From Bacteroidales bacterium UBA1205 (GTDB taxonomy: Bacteria; Bacteroidota; Bacteroidia; Bacteroidales; WCHB1-69): a DNA stretch of 64,000 nt. Each line of letters starts with the position of its first letter. Positions within the stretch are counted from its first letter, which is position 1. The translations under genes and the position numbers were made by a program. This document shows positions 28,401 to 38,046 of the stretch, piece after piece. Below the pieces are notes generated by a model, which worked only from the letters and a program-made list of their open reading frames with translations, ran no database searches and was not told where the DNA came from. The stretch is taken from the NCBI GenBank assembly GCA_002309615.1, contig DBXT01000056.1:20840-84839 (forward strand), in the 5' to 3' direction.

Positions 28401-30282
28401 GAGTGGCTACCAACGCTAACCTTTGTAATCCCAAATGCGGCACCTTCACTTTAGGTCCTTTGGGGATAATAAAATCCTCCGGATAATCGGGGTCAAACCA
28501 CACATATCTGTTATGTTTTGCCCTAGCCACCAAATTACCATTGCTGTCCAATGAATCGTACATATTCAAATCAAACGAAAAATTGGCATAACAATCTTGT
28601 ACAAAATTATAGGTAAAATTCACCAAGGGTTTATATCCGAATTCGTAAGCTTCTTCATGATAAATCAAACAAGAATCTTCTACGAACACACACATAACAT
28701 ATTCTCCCGTATCATAATGATGACATATGGTATCAAAATACGAAAAATGATATAGCATGGTAGTATCATTCAAATTATTTTCATAATCCCAATATATGGT
28801 GAGATTCATATCCATAGAGTCTTTTTGGGGAGAATAAAAATTATAGAAGCATACTTCATGCGGTCCGCACATATCCGTGGAATCAGTAATTGCTTTCCAG
28901 TGCACTTCCGGTGGATCTACACAATAATTCTCTCCGACTACCGGCAACACACAGCCATAAGGAGTGGTAATAATAGCAAATACACTATATGGATGAAGGC
29001 AAGATATATAATGATCATAATGCCTTTTTACACGATTTCCTTGTAAGGTATCTTCGTCCCCAAACATCCATAAAACATTTTCCAGACCAAAATCTTCATC
29101 GTATAAATATTGGCTGGTATTGGTAAAAGTGAATTCAAAATTAGGGAAACATCCGGTTAAATCAACTTGTATGCTTGCCGAATCAAGTTCGTAAATATGA
29201 ATAGGTATGGTATCGTAACCCACACACCCGTCGGCAGATGTTGCCGTAAGATAGATAGTTTTCTCTCCTCTGTCAAAATAATCATAGGTTATTCCCTTAT
29301 TGGTGGAAATATAATTATTGCTATCTATATTCCATGTATAGGTAGCACCTTTATCCATTCCCATTAACAATACCGATGCCGGCACGTAGCAAAATATGGT
29401 ATCGGACACCGTAATGGTAGGCTTGAAAGAATCTATGCGTATTTTATTCTTATAGGTAACCGTATCCGCACACCCGTAAGGAGAGTGGGCTATAAGCGTA
29501 ACATCGTAAGAAGCCGATTGGTTGCCGACAGCATAAGTATGAGTAGGTGATTTTGCATACGACATGGAATTATCGCCGAAATGCCAAATATAGGTATTGC
29601 TGTCTACATCTGCGCTGGTATTGGTAAAATGTACCAAAGCATTATTTTTGCCTACGCAAAAAAAGGTGTCGATGGTGGTAAAGTCAGCTTGAGGTGTTCG
29701 TCCTACTGCAATATAATCGGTGAAACTGACTATGCTATCACATCCGTTAGTATCTACAACAGTAAGTGATACATTATATCTTTTGGTAACATTATTGGTA
29801 TAATAATGAAATGGAGCCACTTGGGTGGATGACAAGCCATCACCGAAATCCCAGAAAAAGGAACGAGTACCGTTAGATTGAATGATGACGGGTGAAAATT
29901 GTATACCTTCTCCTGCACAAATGCTGTCATCGGTGGCATAAAAGGTAAACGCCGGTTTGATATATACGTCTATTGTCTGCGTTGCTGTATCTTTAATATT
30001 ACCGGCAAAAGTAACAATAAGCGTAATGGTATAGGTTCCGGGGTTATCATACGGGTGCTGAGGAGAAGGTGAAACCTGAGTATAATGGGTGGTATTATCG
30101 CCGAAATCCCAATCTACAGCTATTATATTGCCAATGCTTGTATTGGTAAATGTGGCGGTAGAGGGAACACATTTGGTATTTTGGATGACGGTAAAAGAGG
30201 CCGTTTGTGCATATGATGCACATACATATAGCAATAAAAATGCCATTAAACAAACACCTCTTTTTTCTATTGACCGCCTCAT
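25471..30282 (-). CDS. Giant PKD-repeat surface protein with T9SS type B sorting domain (copy 1)
   Basis: A 1603-aa secreted protein. A signal peptide (MAFLLLYVCASYA after a basic start) is followed by many PKD/Ig-like repeats with the recurrent W-DFGD-T core (VDWDFGDNTTHYTQ, SFFWDFGDGLSSTQ, YIWHFGDNSMSYAKS, LWDFGDSTTL, WWQWNFGDSASGSA, SWFWDFDDNQTDTTR). The last 105 or so residues are the gliding-motility-associated/T9SS type B domain: LDFPNIFTPNG, LSITIYNRWGTMVW, FWWNGKDMQGKKVADGVYYW, LNGSVTVVSGE. The protein should cross the outer membrane through SprA. It is colinear with the neighbouring 1647-aa protein along its length, including DFTYTPLSGC and LIKWTN segments. Function is probably adhesion or matrix. 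A 190-base spacer after its stop holds no clear terminator. Confidence 0.93.
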   Translation of the reverse strand: MRRSIEKRGVCLMAFLLLYVCASYAQTASFTVIQNTKCVPSTATFTNTSIGNIIAVDWDFGDNTTHYTQVSPSPQHPYDNPGTYTITLIVTFAGNIKDTATQTIDVYIKPAFTFYATDDSICAGEGIQFSPVIIQSNGTRSFFWDFGDGLSSTQVAPFHYYTNNVTKRYNVSLTVVDTNGCDSIVSFTDYIAVGRTPQADFTTIDTFFCVGKNNALVHFTNTSADVDSNTYIWHFGDNSMSYAKSPTHTYAVGNQSASYDVTLIAHSPYGCADTVTYKNKIRIDSFKPTITVSDTIFCYVPASVLLMGMDKGATYTWNIDSNNYISTNKGITYDYFDRGEKTIYLTATSADGCVGYDTIPIHIYELDSASIQVDLTGCFPNFEFTFTNTSQYLYDEDFGLENVLWMFGDEDTLQGNRVKRHYDHYISCLHPYSVFAIITTPYGCVLPVVGENYCVDPPEVHWKAITDSTDMCGPHEVCFYNFYSPQKDSMDMNLTIYWDYENNLNDTTMLYHFSYFDTICHHYDTGEYVMCVFVEDSCLIYHEEAYEFGYKPLVNFTYNFVQDCYANFSFDLNMYDSLDSNGNLVARAKHNRYVWFDPDYPEDFIIPKGPKVKVPHLGLQRLALVATHYNCPSDTVMFDSVAYICPPGIDHEHTLPSPVDYLLCDKSKVLFQPVYYPLGEATAAQWYFGDDPILSQQTTTGLIDPDSAVTNDFRQAKNNALWTQKGYFYNTIIAINDDSIDIYSPTYNRCKYCEDTSYKAIIISVVEPSVSDSLSICKGNRYTLYDSSLCNMPLLAWGFTLHNVQDSADEIEWKGIQFSYKNHHELNSSQLKSGTVYTGVIYDVDSVGCERTYPTDLYVRPASKAAFKSSTDSIDFHMRNEVFCANRPDTFYLIDESYTDAPYDSTIITDYRWIIFDDTSYAQNSVFVSDTTAGYYNVRLTIVNEYDCETTINSLGYVLIKKVVPEFVPDKHVICNTDDVRFSNHSYIDPSNDTNFICLWDFGDSTTLVTIGNKGVSHHYNYNPGMDTIIVSLTVTCEDVDCHEVYFDTIYMSNVAAHFTDTGHVYPCPSSVGRTITFQDSSMGNVVWWQWNFGDSASGSANEVAGNEMDTVIHHYSHAGYYDITLRVRDNIGCEDTLFMPQYVFIDGPIGDFTYTPLSGCTDLDVVFTPNITNADTFMVNPDGANIIIKGGNSVNDTCSFTYTLPKPYVPYFYLIKWTNHNGKIEQCVYEWRGKDTIWAIQLNADYITDSIYCPNEAVQLINTSVTDPVTTGIDSVWWNFGNGGTSNSFHGNTMYSQGGDYNVSMHVYAKQCDSIITHTLHVADLPLLDFIPDTISNCGLSEAVFQLRDSTYADSISQFSWTFSDGDQATEYPYQRSFAASGSYSYEVQVRFVNTQCITTYYDTVNVVNFPPPVAEFDANPWVCKYGDPIQFTDLSTAMNGYIKSWFWDFDDNQTDTTRNPNHTYVGASGEFNVMLKIIDSYDCEDTVIHPVVVLEGLDFPNIFTPNGICDWQPCVFKPLSDNGYFDKLSITIYNRWGTMVWKNNCSAPNCPDYDNSFWWNGKDMQGKKVADGVYYWVVNAVPMSNNNAIILNGSVTVVSGE

Positions 30283-30326
30283 CTATGCATAAGATGAAAA
30301 ATTATTGATTTTTGTTGCCTGCATCG

Positions 30327-30336
30327 CAAAAAAATA
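30327..30336 (-). promoter_or_regulatory. Possible -7 region for PKD protein copy 1
   Basis: The minus strand reads TATTTTTTTG, two bases longer than TAnnTTTG, located just after the terminator of copy 2 and 44 bases before the ATG at 30282. A weak match. Confidence 0.35.
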
Positions 30337-30350
30337 TCACTTTTTATACC

Positions 30351-30390
30351 AAAAAAGGTATCATCCAGTAATAGTTGGATGATACCTTTT
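30351..30390 (-). terminator. Strong terminator after PKD protein copy 2
   Basis: A 13-bp perfect stem (AAGGTATCATCCA / TGGATGATACCTT) with an 8-base loop GTAATAGT; the minus strand continues with a T run. It separates the two giant genes into distinct units. Confidence 0.93.
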
Positions 30391-30405
30391 ATTCATTCAC
30401 AATCA

Positions 30406-33400
30406 CTATTTTGTTCCGCCTATCACGGTTACAGAACCATTGAGGATGATAGTGTTGGTTTCGGACAATGGCATACCGTATACTACCCAATAATATACGC
30501 CATCGGATACACGGCTGCCTTGTTTATTACGTCCATCCCACCAGAAATCGGTGCCCGGGCTGGGACAATTAGGATCGGTACAACTGTTTTTCCATACCAA
30601 TACGCCCCATTTGTCATATATTTCCATCTTGAATTCTTTGAAGAATCCTTTATCTTCAATAGGACGGAATACACATGGTTCACCGCCTACGGTAGCATCA
30701 GGTGTAAGCACGTTCGGGAACGACATACTTTCTGTTACCAATACTTGTTTTTGAACCGTGCTCTTACATCCGTATTCATCCGTAACCACTAAAGTAACGG
30801 TGATATATCCGGAAGTGTTTTCATAAATATGACTTGGATTTTGTTCAGTTGAATCCACTTCATCATCACCGAAATCCCATGACCATTTCACCAATTTACC
30901 GTCACCTTTGGTAGAAGCATCTATGAAATTAAATGTTTCTCCCGCATTTGCTTCCGTAGGTGTAGGTGTAAAGTCGGCAACAGGTGATATGTAAGCAAAT
31001 ATCACAACTGTATCGGTATAACGCTTTACACAATTTTTAGGTACAAAGGTTATATCCACATCGTAAGTGTAATTACCGGATTGAGCAAACTCTCTGCTTG
31101 CCGGATGTCCTTCCATGGTTTCACCATCGCTGAATGTCCATTCATATTTGGATATTCTGGACATTTGCAAAGGCGTAATGGTGCTGGAATCAACGGTGAA
31201 CACCACTTCCAAACCATCACATGCCTTGGCTGTATCAGGTATAAATTTCACATCGGGTATTTCTATCACCTCTATATATTTGCTGGTGGATTTAGCACAA
31301 AGTTTGGAATATCCTGTAACGGTTACCTTATAGAAACCGGCAGAATCGTATTGAGTTTGTCCGTTATCCATAGTTGTGGTATCACCACCTTCATAGAATG
31401 TCCAAGTGGAAGAGTCCAGCGCTAAAATTCCCGGTTGAACAACAGTAGTATTATTAAATGTAATAGGCACTTGAGGACAATACAAGCTGTCTATATCAAA
31501 ATCGGGTTTCATTTCTATTGCCCATATAGTATCTTCGCCGAGCCATTCCACTACACAACGTTCGCGGTTACCATTGTTGTTGGTCCATTTTATCAATGTG
31601 AAGAAAGGAATATATGCACCGGGAACCTTATAAGTATTACGCACCGTATTGTTAACGGCAATACCGGAACGGATTACCTGGGTAGCTCCATCAGGGTTGA
31701 TGATAATACTGTCGGTATTGGTAATGGTAGGTTGGAATGCTACTGTCAAATTTACACAGCCTGATAGCGGAGTGTAAGTAAAATCACCGGCAGGACCATC
31801 TATAAAGAAGTAGCCTACATTATAAGATGTATCGGTACAACTTGCGTCATCGGTTACTATATAAATCACATCATAAGTTCCGGCAGAGTGATACAAGTGC
31901 AAAACGGTATCCATTTTGCTACCCTCTGCATGATTAGCCGAACCGCTTGCGGTATCACCGAAATTCCATTCGTAATAAACGATGTTACCTTGAGAATTAT
32001 CATAGAAACTTGCATTGATACCCGTGCTTCCCGGACAAGGATAATTATGTCCGTTATCGGTGAATGCCGCTATAGGACGGGTTATGCATATAGAATCGGT
32101 GAAAGTGGATGAGCAATCCATACCATCTGCCTCACAAGTTACCGTAACGGCAATACAATTCATCACATTAGGTAAATCGTAAGTGTGAGGAACCACTTTT
32201 TGTGCTTGTGTGGAAGTGGAAGTAATGGTTTGTGTATACACAGGAGAACCATCACCAAAATCCCAACGGCATGTTAGAGTGGTATTCTTGTTATATGACT
32301 TAGGAAATACTTCCGATGTATTGGTAAAAGGAACCGGTGTTTTGTTGCAATAGGTCTTTTTGGTGGTGGTAAAACGAGCATCCACCATGTTTACCAATAC
32401 ATATTCGGGGAATTCTATGGTTGAGTCACAACCATATTCGTTAATAACCGTCAATTTAAGGTCTTTCAAACCATAAATGGTATCTACCAAAGCCGGATTT
32501 TGCAAATGAGAAGTATCTTTTCCAAGTACCCATTCCCAACCTGTAATACGCAAGTTTTCAAACGGGAACGGAGAGAACGATGCATCTTTCAAATACAATG
32601 TATCAGGATTATTCAAACACAATGTGTCTCTACCGAAATAATAGTTGGATTTGGTACGGCTGGATACAAATGCCGGAATACTCTGAGGATATACATTGAC
32701 TATCAATGTATCGTTAAATATACATTTACCATAAGCAGATGTATCTTGTAATACAGCTACATAACTATTGGGGTAATAGAACTTAACCCATGTACCGCCT
32801 ATAGGTGGTCGTTTACTTGCCACAGGTTTGTATCCATGGGTAGGATACATCTCATTGAGTGGCCATGCTACATGATTCGGATCTGCTGCCGAGATAAAGG
32901 AGAATCCCCACAATTCATGTGAAACGCAATTAAGCACTTCGGTGGAATCCCAAAAACGAATACTATCACCTGCACACACATACACATTTTCACTTCCCAT
33001 ATCGGTGGTAAAATTCATTCTATAGGGGGATATTAAAAATACTTGTTGAGTTTCATCGGTACAATATCCGCAACGATTGTAAGTCGGGCTGGTAGAATCC
33101 AAGGAATCGGTATTTTCTGCCCACAAGGTAGCTATAATCACACCTTCCAAATTACACAGGTAGCCCGGTTCTGCACCACCGGTGTCACAATAATAGAACG
33201 ATGGATCCGGATCGGTCGGCAACAAAGTGTCCGTCCATGTTTGTTTGTATTTACCATCGCCAAAGCCCCAACGATATGCTGTACCCAAACAATTGTCATG
33301 TGTTTTGGCAAATTGTACGTTAATAAAATCACAATATTCAGGAGGTGTACCATCCATATCATTTTTCGGGTTATCAAATGCCACTACAGGAGGACACACA

Positions 33401-35349
33401 TAACAAGTACTATCCAAAGTAGGACCGCTACCACCGCATCCGTTATGACTGGGTGATAATTGCAAAGCATGATAACCGGGTGAAGAGAATCCTACGCTGG
33501 TGGTATCTCCGGATCCTATGGGAGCGCCTGTAGAGGGATCTATCCACGTCCAATCATTGGCATAAGCATCACCGACTATATTGCCATTGCTATCCAACAC
33601 ATCGTATGCTCTTACATTCAAACCTATGGAAGCTTTACAATCTTCTTTGAAATCAAATTCGAAGGAACAAACAGGAGGATATCCTACCATAATGGTATTG
33701 ATATATACATCATATTTACATCCTTGTTCGTTGATTAGCGTTACATATACCTGATATACACCCGTATCTTGATAAGTATGTGATTGAACATCTACGTCTA
33801 AAGAGTTAGTTGTATCGGTAGTATCTCCAAAATAATCCCAACGCCATATAAAATCAGTAATAGGCGATGATGTTACCAAAGAGTCTACTATATTGGCTAA
33901 CGTAACAGAGTGAGGTGCACATCCGTGAGGCGGATTAGGTGGTGCAGGATCTATAACTGCAGCACGGGCACTCATTGCAAAGAAGTGCACTCTGAAAAAT
34001 ACTGTATCCAAAACACAACCATAAGGTGTGGTAACTATCATCTGGCATTCGTAATCTCCCAATGCAGGATAGGTGTGAGCTATGGTATCACCCACGCCTG
34101 TCATTCCGTCACCGAAACTCCACCATGTACTTTTAAAACCGAAATTATCGTTGGAATTATATGCTGTGGAATCATAGAACAACACAGGGGTTGCCGGGTC
34201 ACACATATTGGTATCTATCACATAAGGAATACCGGCAACATCATCATATACATGTATGGTGAAAGTATCATAAGCGATACACCCTTGCGGGGCGGTAGCT
34301 TGTACTACTACATCAAAGGTACCGGATACACGGTATGTTTTTTCCAAATAGGAGTTAGCGGAGAAATTTTCATAACCATCGCCCCATGTCCATTTGTATT
34401 GAGTACCTCTCACATTCAAACCTTGTACCACTGTTTTGGAAGGCACGCCGCAAAGAATGGTATCGGAAACATTATAAAGTGCCTCAAAGTTAATCATTTG
34501 TATATAATTATACTTCGTAAGCGTATCCGTACATCCTTTGGGAGAGGTGGCTACCAAGGTAACGTTATAAGTTCCTTGAGGGAAAGTTACTGTCGGATTG
34601 GCTGAAGTACTGGTTTGATACGGGTTATTCATAGGACCGAAAAACCATTGGTAGGTGTTTCCGGTGGTAACACCTGTAGTATTGGTAAAAGTAGATGTTC
34701 CTGAAGTTTGGTTATTGTTATAACAAAATATGGAATCTGACGCATAAAAATCAGCTTCCGGCTTTTGCCACATAGGAACAGCATCTTGCATGGTATACGA
34801 TGTTGAACAGCCGTTGGTATCGGTAATGGTAAGAGTTACAGGATATGAAACCGCTAAATTACCGTTGTTTTCATATACGTATTTAGGATTTGGCTGTGAA
34901 CTTTGACCACCATCACCAAAACTCCACAAATATGAACGAATTTGACCGGCATTACCGGGGGCGGTAACGGATGAAGTAAACGATACTTCTTCGCCCGGAC
35001 AAATAGTATCTCCTGCAGTGGTAAATGTTGCTGTTACAGGATTTACCATACGAATGGTAGCCGTTTTGGTTTTAGTGGTATTACTATAAGTTACCGTTAA
35101 AGTAACGGTAAATGTACCGGCTGTGGTGTAAGGGTGAACGGCATCCATGGTGGTTGCATGCGTGGTGTTATCACCAAAATCCCAGTCCACACTTTGAATA
35201 CCACTCGGATTGGTACTGGTATTAGTGAATGTAACCGTACCGGGTACACAAGGCGTGCCATTGGTATAATACCATGTAAAATCGGCCATTTGTGCCATTG
35301 CCATCCCTGACATAAAACAAACAATACTAATAATAAAAAATTTCTTCAT
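30406..35349 (-). CDS. Giant PKD-repeat surface protein with T9SS type B sorting domain (copy 2)
   Basis: A 1647-aa paralogue of the preceding protein. Signal peptide MKKFFIISIVCFMSGMAMA, then repeated PKD domains (VDWDFGDNTTHATT, SYLWSFGDGGQSSQ, YKWTWGDGYEN, TWWSFGDGMTG, YRWGFGDGKY, CRWDFGDGSP, YYEWNFGDTASGSA, WSWDFGDDEVDST). The type B sorting domain begins near residue 1540: MSFPNVLTPDA, FKMEIYDKWGVLVW, FWWDGRNKQGSRVSDGVYYW, LNGSVTVIGG. Shared landmarks in the same order as copy 1 (DGPxGDFTYTPLSGC, LIKWTNxNG, VEWxGxDTIWAI) show whole-gene duplication. Both carry paired cysteines between repeats. Predicted export is through SprA, encoded 5 kb away. Confidence 0.93.
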   Translation of the reverse strand: MKKFFIISIVCFMSGMAMAQMADFTWYYTNGTPCVPGTVTFTNTSTNPSGIQSVDWDFGDNTTHATTMDAVHPYTTAGTFTVTLTVTYSNTTKTKTATIRMVNPVTATFTTAGDTICPGEEVSFTSSVTAPGNAGQIRSYLWSFGDGGQSSQPNPKYVYENNGNLAVSYPVTLTITDTNGCSTSYTMQDAVPMWQKPEADFYASDSIFCYNNNQTSGTSTFTNTTGVTTGNTYQWFFGPMNNPYQTSTSANPTVTFPQGTYNVTLVATSPKGCTDTLTKYNYIQMINFEALYNVSDTILCGVPSKTVVQGLNVRGTQYKWTWGDGYENFSANSYLEKTYRVSGTFDVVVQATAPQGCIAYDTFTIHVYDDVAGIPYVIDTNMCDPATPVLFYDSTAYNSNDNFGFKSTWWSFGDGMTGVGDTIAHTYPALGDYECQMIVTTPYGCVLDTVFFRVHFFAMSARAAVIDPAPPNPPHGCAPHSVTLANIVDSLVTSSPITDFIWRWDYFGDTTDTTNSLDVDVQSHTYQDTGVYQVYVTLINEQGCKYDVYINTIMVGYPPVCSFEFDFKEDCKASIGLNVRAYDVLDSNGNIVGDAYANDWTWIDPSTGAPIGSGDTTSVGFSSPGYHALQLSPSHNGCGGSGPTLDSTCYVCPPVVAFDNPKNDMDGTPPEYCDFINVQFAKTHDNCLGTAYRWGFGDGKYKQTWTDTLLPTDPDPSFYYCDTGGAEPGYLCNLEGVIIATLWAENTDSLDSTSPTYNRCGYCTDETQQVFLISPYRMNFTTDMGSENVYVCAGDSIRFWDSTEVLNCVSHELWGFSFISAADPNHVAWPLNEMYPTHGYKPVASKRPPIGGTWVKFYYPNSYVAVLQDTSAYGKCIFNDTLIVNVYPQSIPAFVSSRTKSNYYFGRDTLCLNNPDTLYLKDASFSPFPFENLRITGWEWVLGKDTSHLQNPALVDTIYGLKDLKLTVINEYGCDSTIEFPEYVLVNMVDARFTTTKKTYCNKTPVPFTNTSEVFPKSYNKNTTLTCRWDFGDGSPVYTQTITSTSTQAQKVVPHTYDLPNVMNCIAVTVTCEADGMDCSSTFTDSICITRPIAAFTDNGHNYPCPGSTGINASFYDNSQGNIVYYEWNFGDTASGSANHAEGSKMDTVLHLYHSAGTYDVIYIVTDDASCTDTSYNVGYFFIDGPAGDFTYTPLSGCVNLTVAFQPTITNTDSIIINPDGATQVIRSGIAVNNTVRNTYKVPGAYIPFFTLIKWTNNNGNRERCVVEWLGEDTIWAIEMKPDFDIDSLYCPQVPITFNNTTVVQPGILALDSSTWTFYEGGDTTTMDNGQTQYDSAGFYKVTVTGYSKLCAKSTSKYIEVIEIPDVKFIPDTAKACDGLEVVFTVDSSTITPLQMSRISKYEWTFSDGETMEGHPASREFAQSGNYTYDVDITFVPKNCVKRYTDTVVIFAYISPVADFTPTPTEANAGETFNFIDASTKGDGKLVKWSWDFGDDEVDSTEQNPSHIYENTSGYITVTLVVTDEYGCKSTVQKQVLVTESMSFPNVLTPDATVGGEPCVFRPIEDKGFFKEFKMEIYDKWGVLVWKNSCTDPNCPSPGTDFWWDGRNKQGSRVSDGVYYWVVYGMPLSETNTIILNGSVTVIGGTK

Positions 35350-35373
35350 ATTGATATATTACTTTTTTAATTA

Positions 35374-35381
35374 CAAAATTA
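35374..35381 (-). promoter_or_regulatory. Candidate proximal -7 box for PKD copy 2
   Basis: The minus strand reads TAATTTTG, 25 bases before the ATG at 35349. A better match lies further upstream at 35443-35450; both could be used. Confidence 0.45.
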
Positions 35382-35442
35382 TTTCACTCTATAGACGAAA
35401 CACCTTTACAAAAAGTTGCCACCTATGTTAAAAAAATATTTG

Positions 35443-35450
35443 CAAAGGTA
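35443..35450 (-). promoter_or_regulatory. Distal -7 box for PKD copy 2
   Basis: The minus strand reads TACCTTTG after a T-rich tract, 94 bases before the ATG at 35349 and immediately after the terminator of the GT39-like gene. Confidence 0.6.
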
Positions 35451-35461
35451 CGAAAAAAATG

Positions 35462-35480
35462 ACAATAAACCAGTTATTGT
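35462..35480 (-). terminator. Terminator after the GT39-like gene
   Basis: Stem ACAATAA / TTATTGT with a 5-base loop, followed on the minus strand by CATTTTTTT. The A/T stem is weak but the T run is good. Confidence 0.6.
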
Positions 35481-35498
35481 GAAAAATATTTTTTCATA

Positions 35499-37808
35499 CT
35501 ATCGTCTCACCCCTGTTATTTGGTCAATAACATTTTGGCATTCAGCACTAAAATTAGGAAATTTTTTAGCAGTACGCTCCAACAAAGCCAATGCCTCATC
35601 CCTATTGCCTGTTTGTGCCAAGAAAATAGCATCATAATAATTGGCTTCAAACGTACGCTTGTTTTTATTCATGCATGCTTCCATTATCTCTTTGCCCTTG
35701 TTTATATTACCCATTTGAGCATACATCATTGCCAAATTGTAATAATATTGCGGAGAATACGGATTTTCGTCTATCATGCGCTGATGTAAGGCAAATATTT
35801 GGTTGAGCATATTTTGGTCATGTGTGGCTTGATATACATTGCTATAAACATTGGCTGCCACATTTAAGAAATTTTCATTAGGACACACGCTTACTAATTG
35901 ATTGGCATAATACAGCATGGAATCCACACGATGAATGTTGGCATATAACTCTATCAAACTCAGTATGGCTGTTTCATTATGAGTGTCGTAATTATATGCA
36001 TCTTTATAGGCTGCAATGGCTTGTTGCATTACTTCATAACGTTCTTCATTTGACAAAGCTGTGTCGGATAATTTGGCCTTCAATTGATATCCTTCATAAT
36101 CCGATTTGTTTTCGCGTTTGATAATGGCAGCTATGGGTTTTCCTCCTACATCTATGGTATGTATGGTTCCCTTGGGCGGCCATATCCCGTTTTGAAGTTG
36201 ATATGCATTGATATAGGTATTGATGGAAATAGCATAATCCCAATCGGAATTACCACGTTCGTAATATCTGATATAACTCACCTCATAACTTTTAGCCGTA
36301 TCGTAGCGGAAATAATATTCTATAGCCTTATGGTCGTTGGAGGCAATGATAATTTTCTTTCCTTGTACCGGCTTTAATTTATTTTCTATCAAATAATTAT
36401 CCAACCATTTAGCTGCTGCACGCGTAGAATGTTGATAATAATCTGTTTCATATTTGCCGTAATTGGCGGCTATGCCTCCGCAAAGTTGGTTATAATATAC
36501 ATATTCATGCGGATGCGAACGTACAATATGCACTATCGGGAACAGCATTAACAATCCGAATAATATTAAAATCAAAGGACGAATTTTCGGTTTGACATAT
36601 TCATATAAATGATCCCACCCCAAGGCTGCTGCCGTTACAAAAAACGGATAGGTAAACAAAACATGGCGCCACCCTCCATACACATTGGATGCCTTATATA
36701 TTATATATAATATAGGGAATGCAAACGAAAAAACGATGATAAACGCTATTACCCCACCCTGCTTTTTCACTATTTTTTTTATGAAACAGCAAAATAATAT
36801 TAAACCCAATATCACCACTTCGGGAATAGTCATAAATATATATTTGGGTAAATAATACCACGGAGCATTGGTTGACCAAATATTCACTCCCTCAAATATT
36901 TGTTTAAGATTAACGCTGTAATGCTCCATTAAGTCCAACGATTCTTTAGCATGACTAAACGGACTTTGTTGCAAATACGGCCAAAGAATAATGCTGACAA
37001 AAAATCCGCACAAGCCAGCTACTGCCAATTTAGCTATCAATATCAATCCTTTGGTCCAAAACTGCTTTTCCGTCCATTTGTTTTCTTTGTTGGCAAAAAA
37101 GTACCACACCCCGCAAAATAGCATCAAATAAGCCACCAACATCATACCGCCTATACGAATGCTGTTAGCCAATCCTATACCTAAGGCTATATAAATTAAT
37201 CGTTTGATTTTTGTTTTCGGCAATTCTTTTACCAACAGCACCATTTGATAAATAGCCAAGGTATAACCCAAGGCAAAAGGAATATCTTTGGGGTTGTTGA
37301 AAGAGTGGCCGAGAAAACGAGGAGACAGTAATAGCATCAAAAAACCGAGCAAAGCGGCTCTATAGCCGCAAATTTTAGCTAAAAGCAAGGCGATAATAAA
37401 AGCTATGCACCAACCGGCCAAAGCATTGCAGGCATGCCTGAACTCATAGGGATGGTCTATGTGAAACCATTTGATAAACAAATAGGTAAAATTATCAAAC
37501 GACTGTCCGTAATATTCCAAATTTTGCGTAAGCGGATCACCTTGGGTATTCAATGCAGCGGTGTCCCCTTTGGCGAAATAATCGTACACTCTGGATGAAT
37601 GTACATAACTGGATTTTTCATCACCGGAAATACCCGAATTTAAACTCAAAATCGGAGTTAACACAAAAAATATTGCAGCTACTATATAAAATATAGTACG
37701 ATAAATTTTACTTTCCCTGCCATTGTTTTGCTGAACATCATTTTGAGCAGCTTCGATATTTTCAAAACGCTTTGACGTATCCTCTTTTTTACGATATTTT
37801 ATAGCCAT
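35499..37808 (-). CDS. GT39-like membrane glycosyltransferase with C-terminal TPR
   Basis: A 769-aa polytopic membrane protein. A basic cytoplasmic N-terminus (about 35 residues) precedes the first helix; the loop after it has SGISGDEKSSY, where the family's acidic catalytic residues sit. It then shows the GT-C pattern LLLSPRFLGHSFNNPKDIPF, about ten hydrophobic helices up to residue 430, and a soluble part with VYGGWRHVLFTYPF. Residues 590-769 form tetratricopeptide-like repeats (AAIYKDAYNYD-type, YYNLAMMYAQMGNINKGKE, ANYYDAIFLAQTGNRDEAL). It probably transfers a sugar from a polyprenyl phosphate to a protein or glycan on the outer face of the inner membrane. Target unknown. Confidence 0.83.
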   Translation of the reverse strand: MAIKYRKKEDTSKRFENIEAAQNDVQQNNGRESKIYRTIFYIVAAIFFVLTPILSLNSGISGDEKSSYVHSSRVYDYFAKGDTAALNTQGDPLTQNLEYYGQSFDNFTYLFIKWFHIDHPYEFRHACNALAGWCIAFIIALLLAKICGYRAALLGFLMLLLSPRFLGHSFNNPKDIPFALGYTLAIYQMVLLVKELPKTKIKRLIYIALGIGLANSIRIGGMMLVAYLMLFCGVWYFFANKENKWTEKQFWTKGLILIAKLAVAGLCGFFVSIILWPYLQQSPFSHAKESLDLMEHYSVNLKQIFEGVNIWSTNAPWYYLPKYIFMTIPEVVILGLILFCCFIKKIVKKQGGVIAFIIVFSFAFPILYIIYKASNVYGGWRHVLFTYPFFVTAAALGWDHLYEYVKPKIRPLILILFGLLMLFPIVHIVRSHPHEYVYYNQLCGGIAANYGKYETDYYQHSTRAAAKWLDNYLIENKLKPVQGKKIIIASNDHKAIEYYFRYDTAKSYEVSYIRYYERGNSDWDYAISINTYINAYQLQNGIWPPKGTIHTIDVGGKPIAAIIKRENKSDYEGYQLKAKLSDTALSNEERYEVMQQAIAAYKDAYNYDTHNETAILSLIELYANIHRVDSMLYYANQLVSVCPNENFLNVAANVYSNVYQATHDQNMLNQIFALHQRMIDENPYSPQYYYNLAMMYAQMGNINKGKEIMEACMNKNKRTFEANYYDAIFLAQTGNRDEALALLERTAKKFPNFSAECQNVIDQITGVRR

Positions 37809-37840
37809 TTACTTACTATTTTTAATGAAAAACGAATTTG

Positions 37841-37848
37841 CAAAAATA
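37841..37848 (-). promoter_or_regulatory. -7 box for the GT39-like gene
   Basis: The minus strand reads TATTTTTG, 33 bases before the ATG at 37808. Confidence 0.6.
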
Positions 37849-38001
37849 AACAAAAAAACATAACAACTCCCTTTTCAAAGAAAAAAATCATTGGTATCAT
37901 TGCTGTAACATGATTTCTACCAATACAAATTTTAATTATCTCACAATGAACAACAAATAAAAAAATACGGCAGTAATGCGGTTTTGCATTGTTTTTTTTT
38001 G

Positions 38002-38009
38002 TACCTTTA
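38002..38009 (+). promoter_or_regulatory. Possible -7 box for malic enzyme-ruvA-sprA
   Basis: TACCTTTA differs from TAnnTTTG in the last base. It follows an unbroken T run and a TTTTG at 37982-37986 and lies 38 bases before the malic enzyme ATG. Confidence 0.5.
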
Positions 38010-38046
38010 CTTATTTTGCACACATAACATAATATACTGAATAACA

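Noticed and set aside
33910..34605. A 231-codon plus-strand open frame inside PKD protein copy 2
   Set aside because: Same reason: a shadow of the biased codons of the repeat gene on the other strand.
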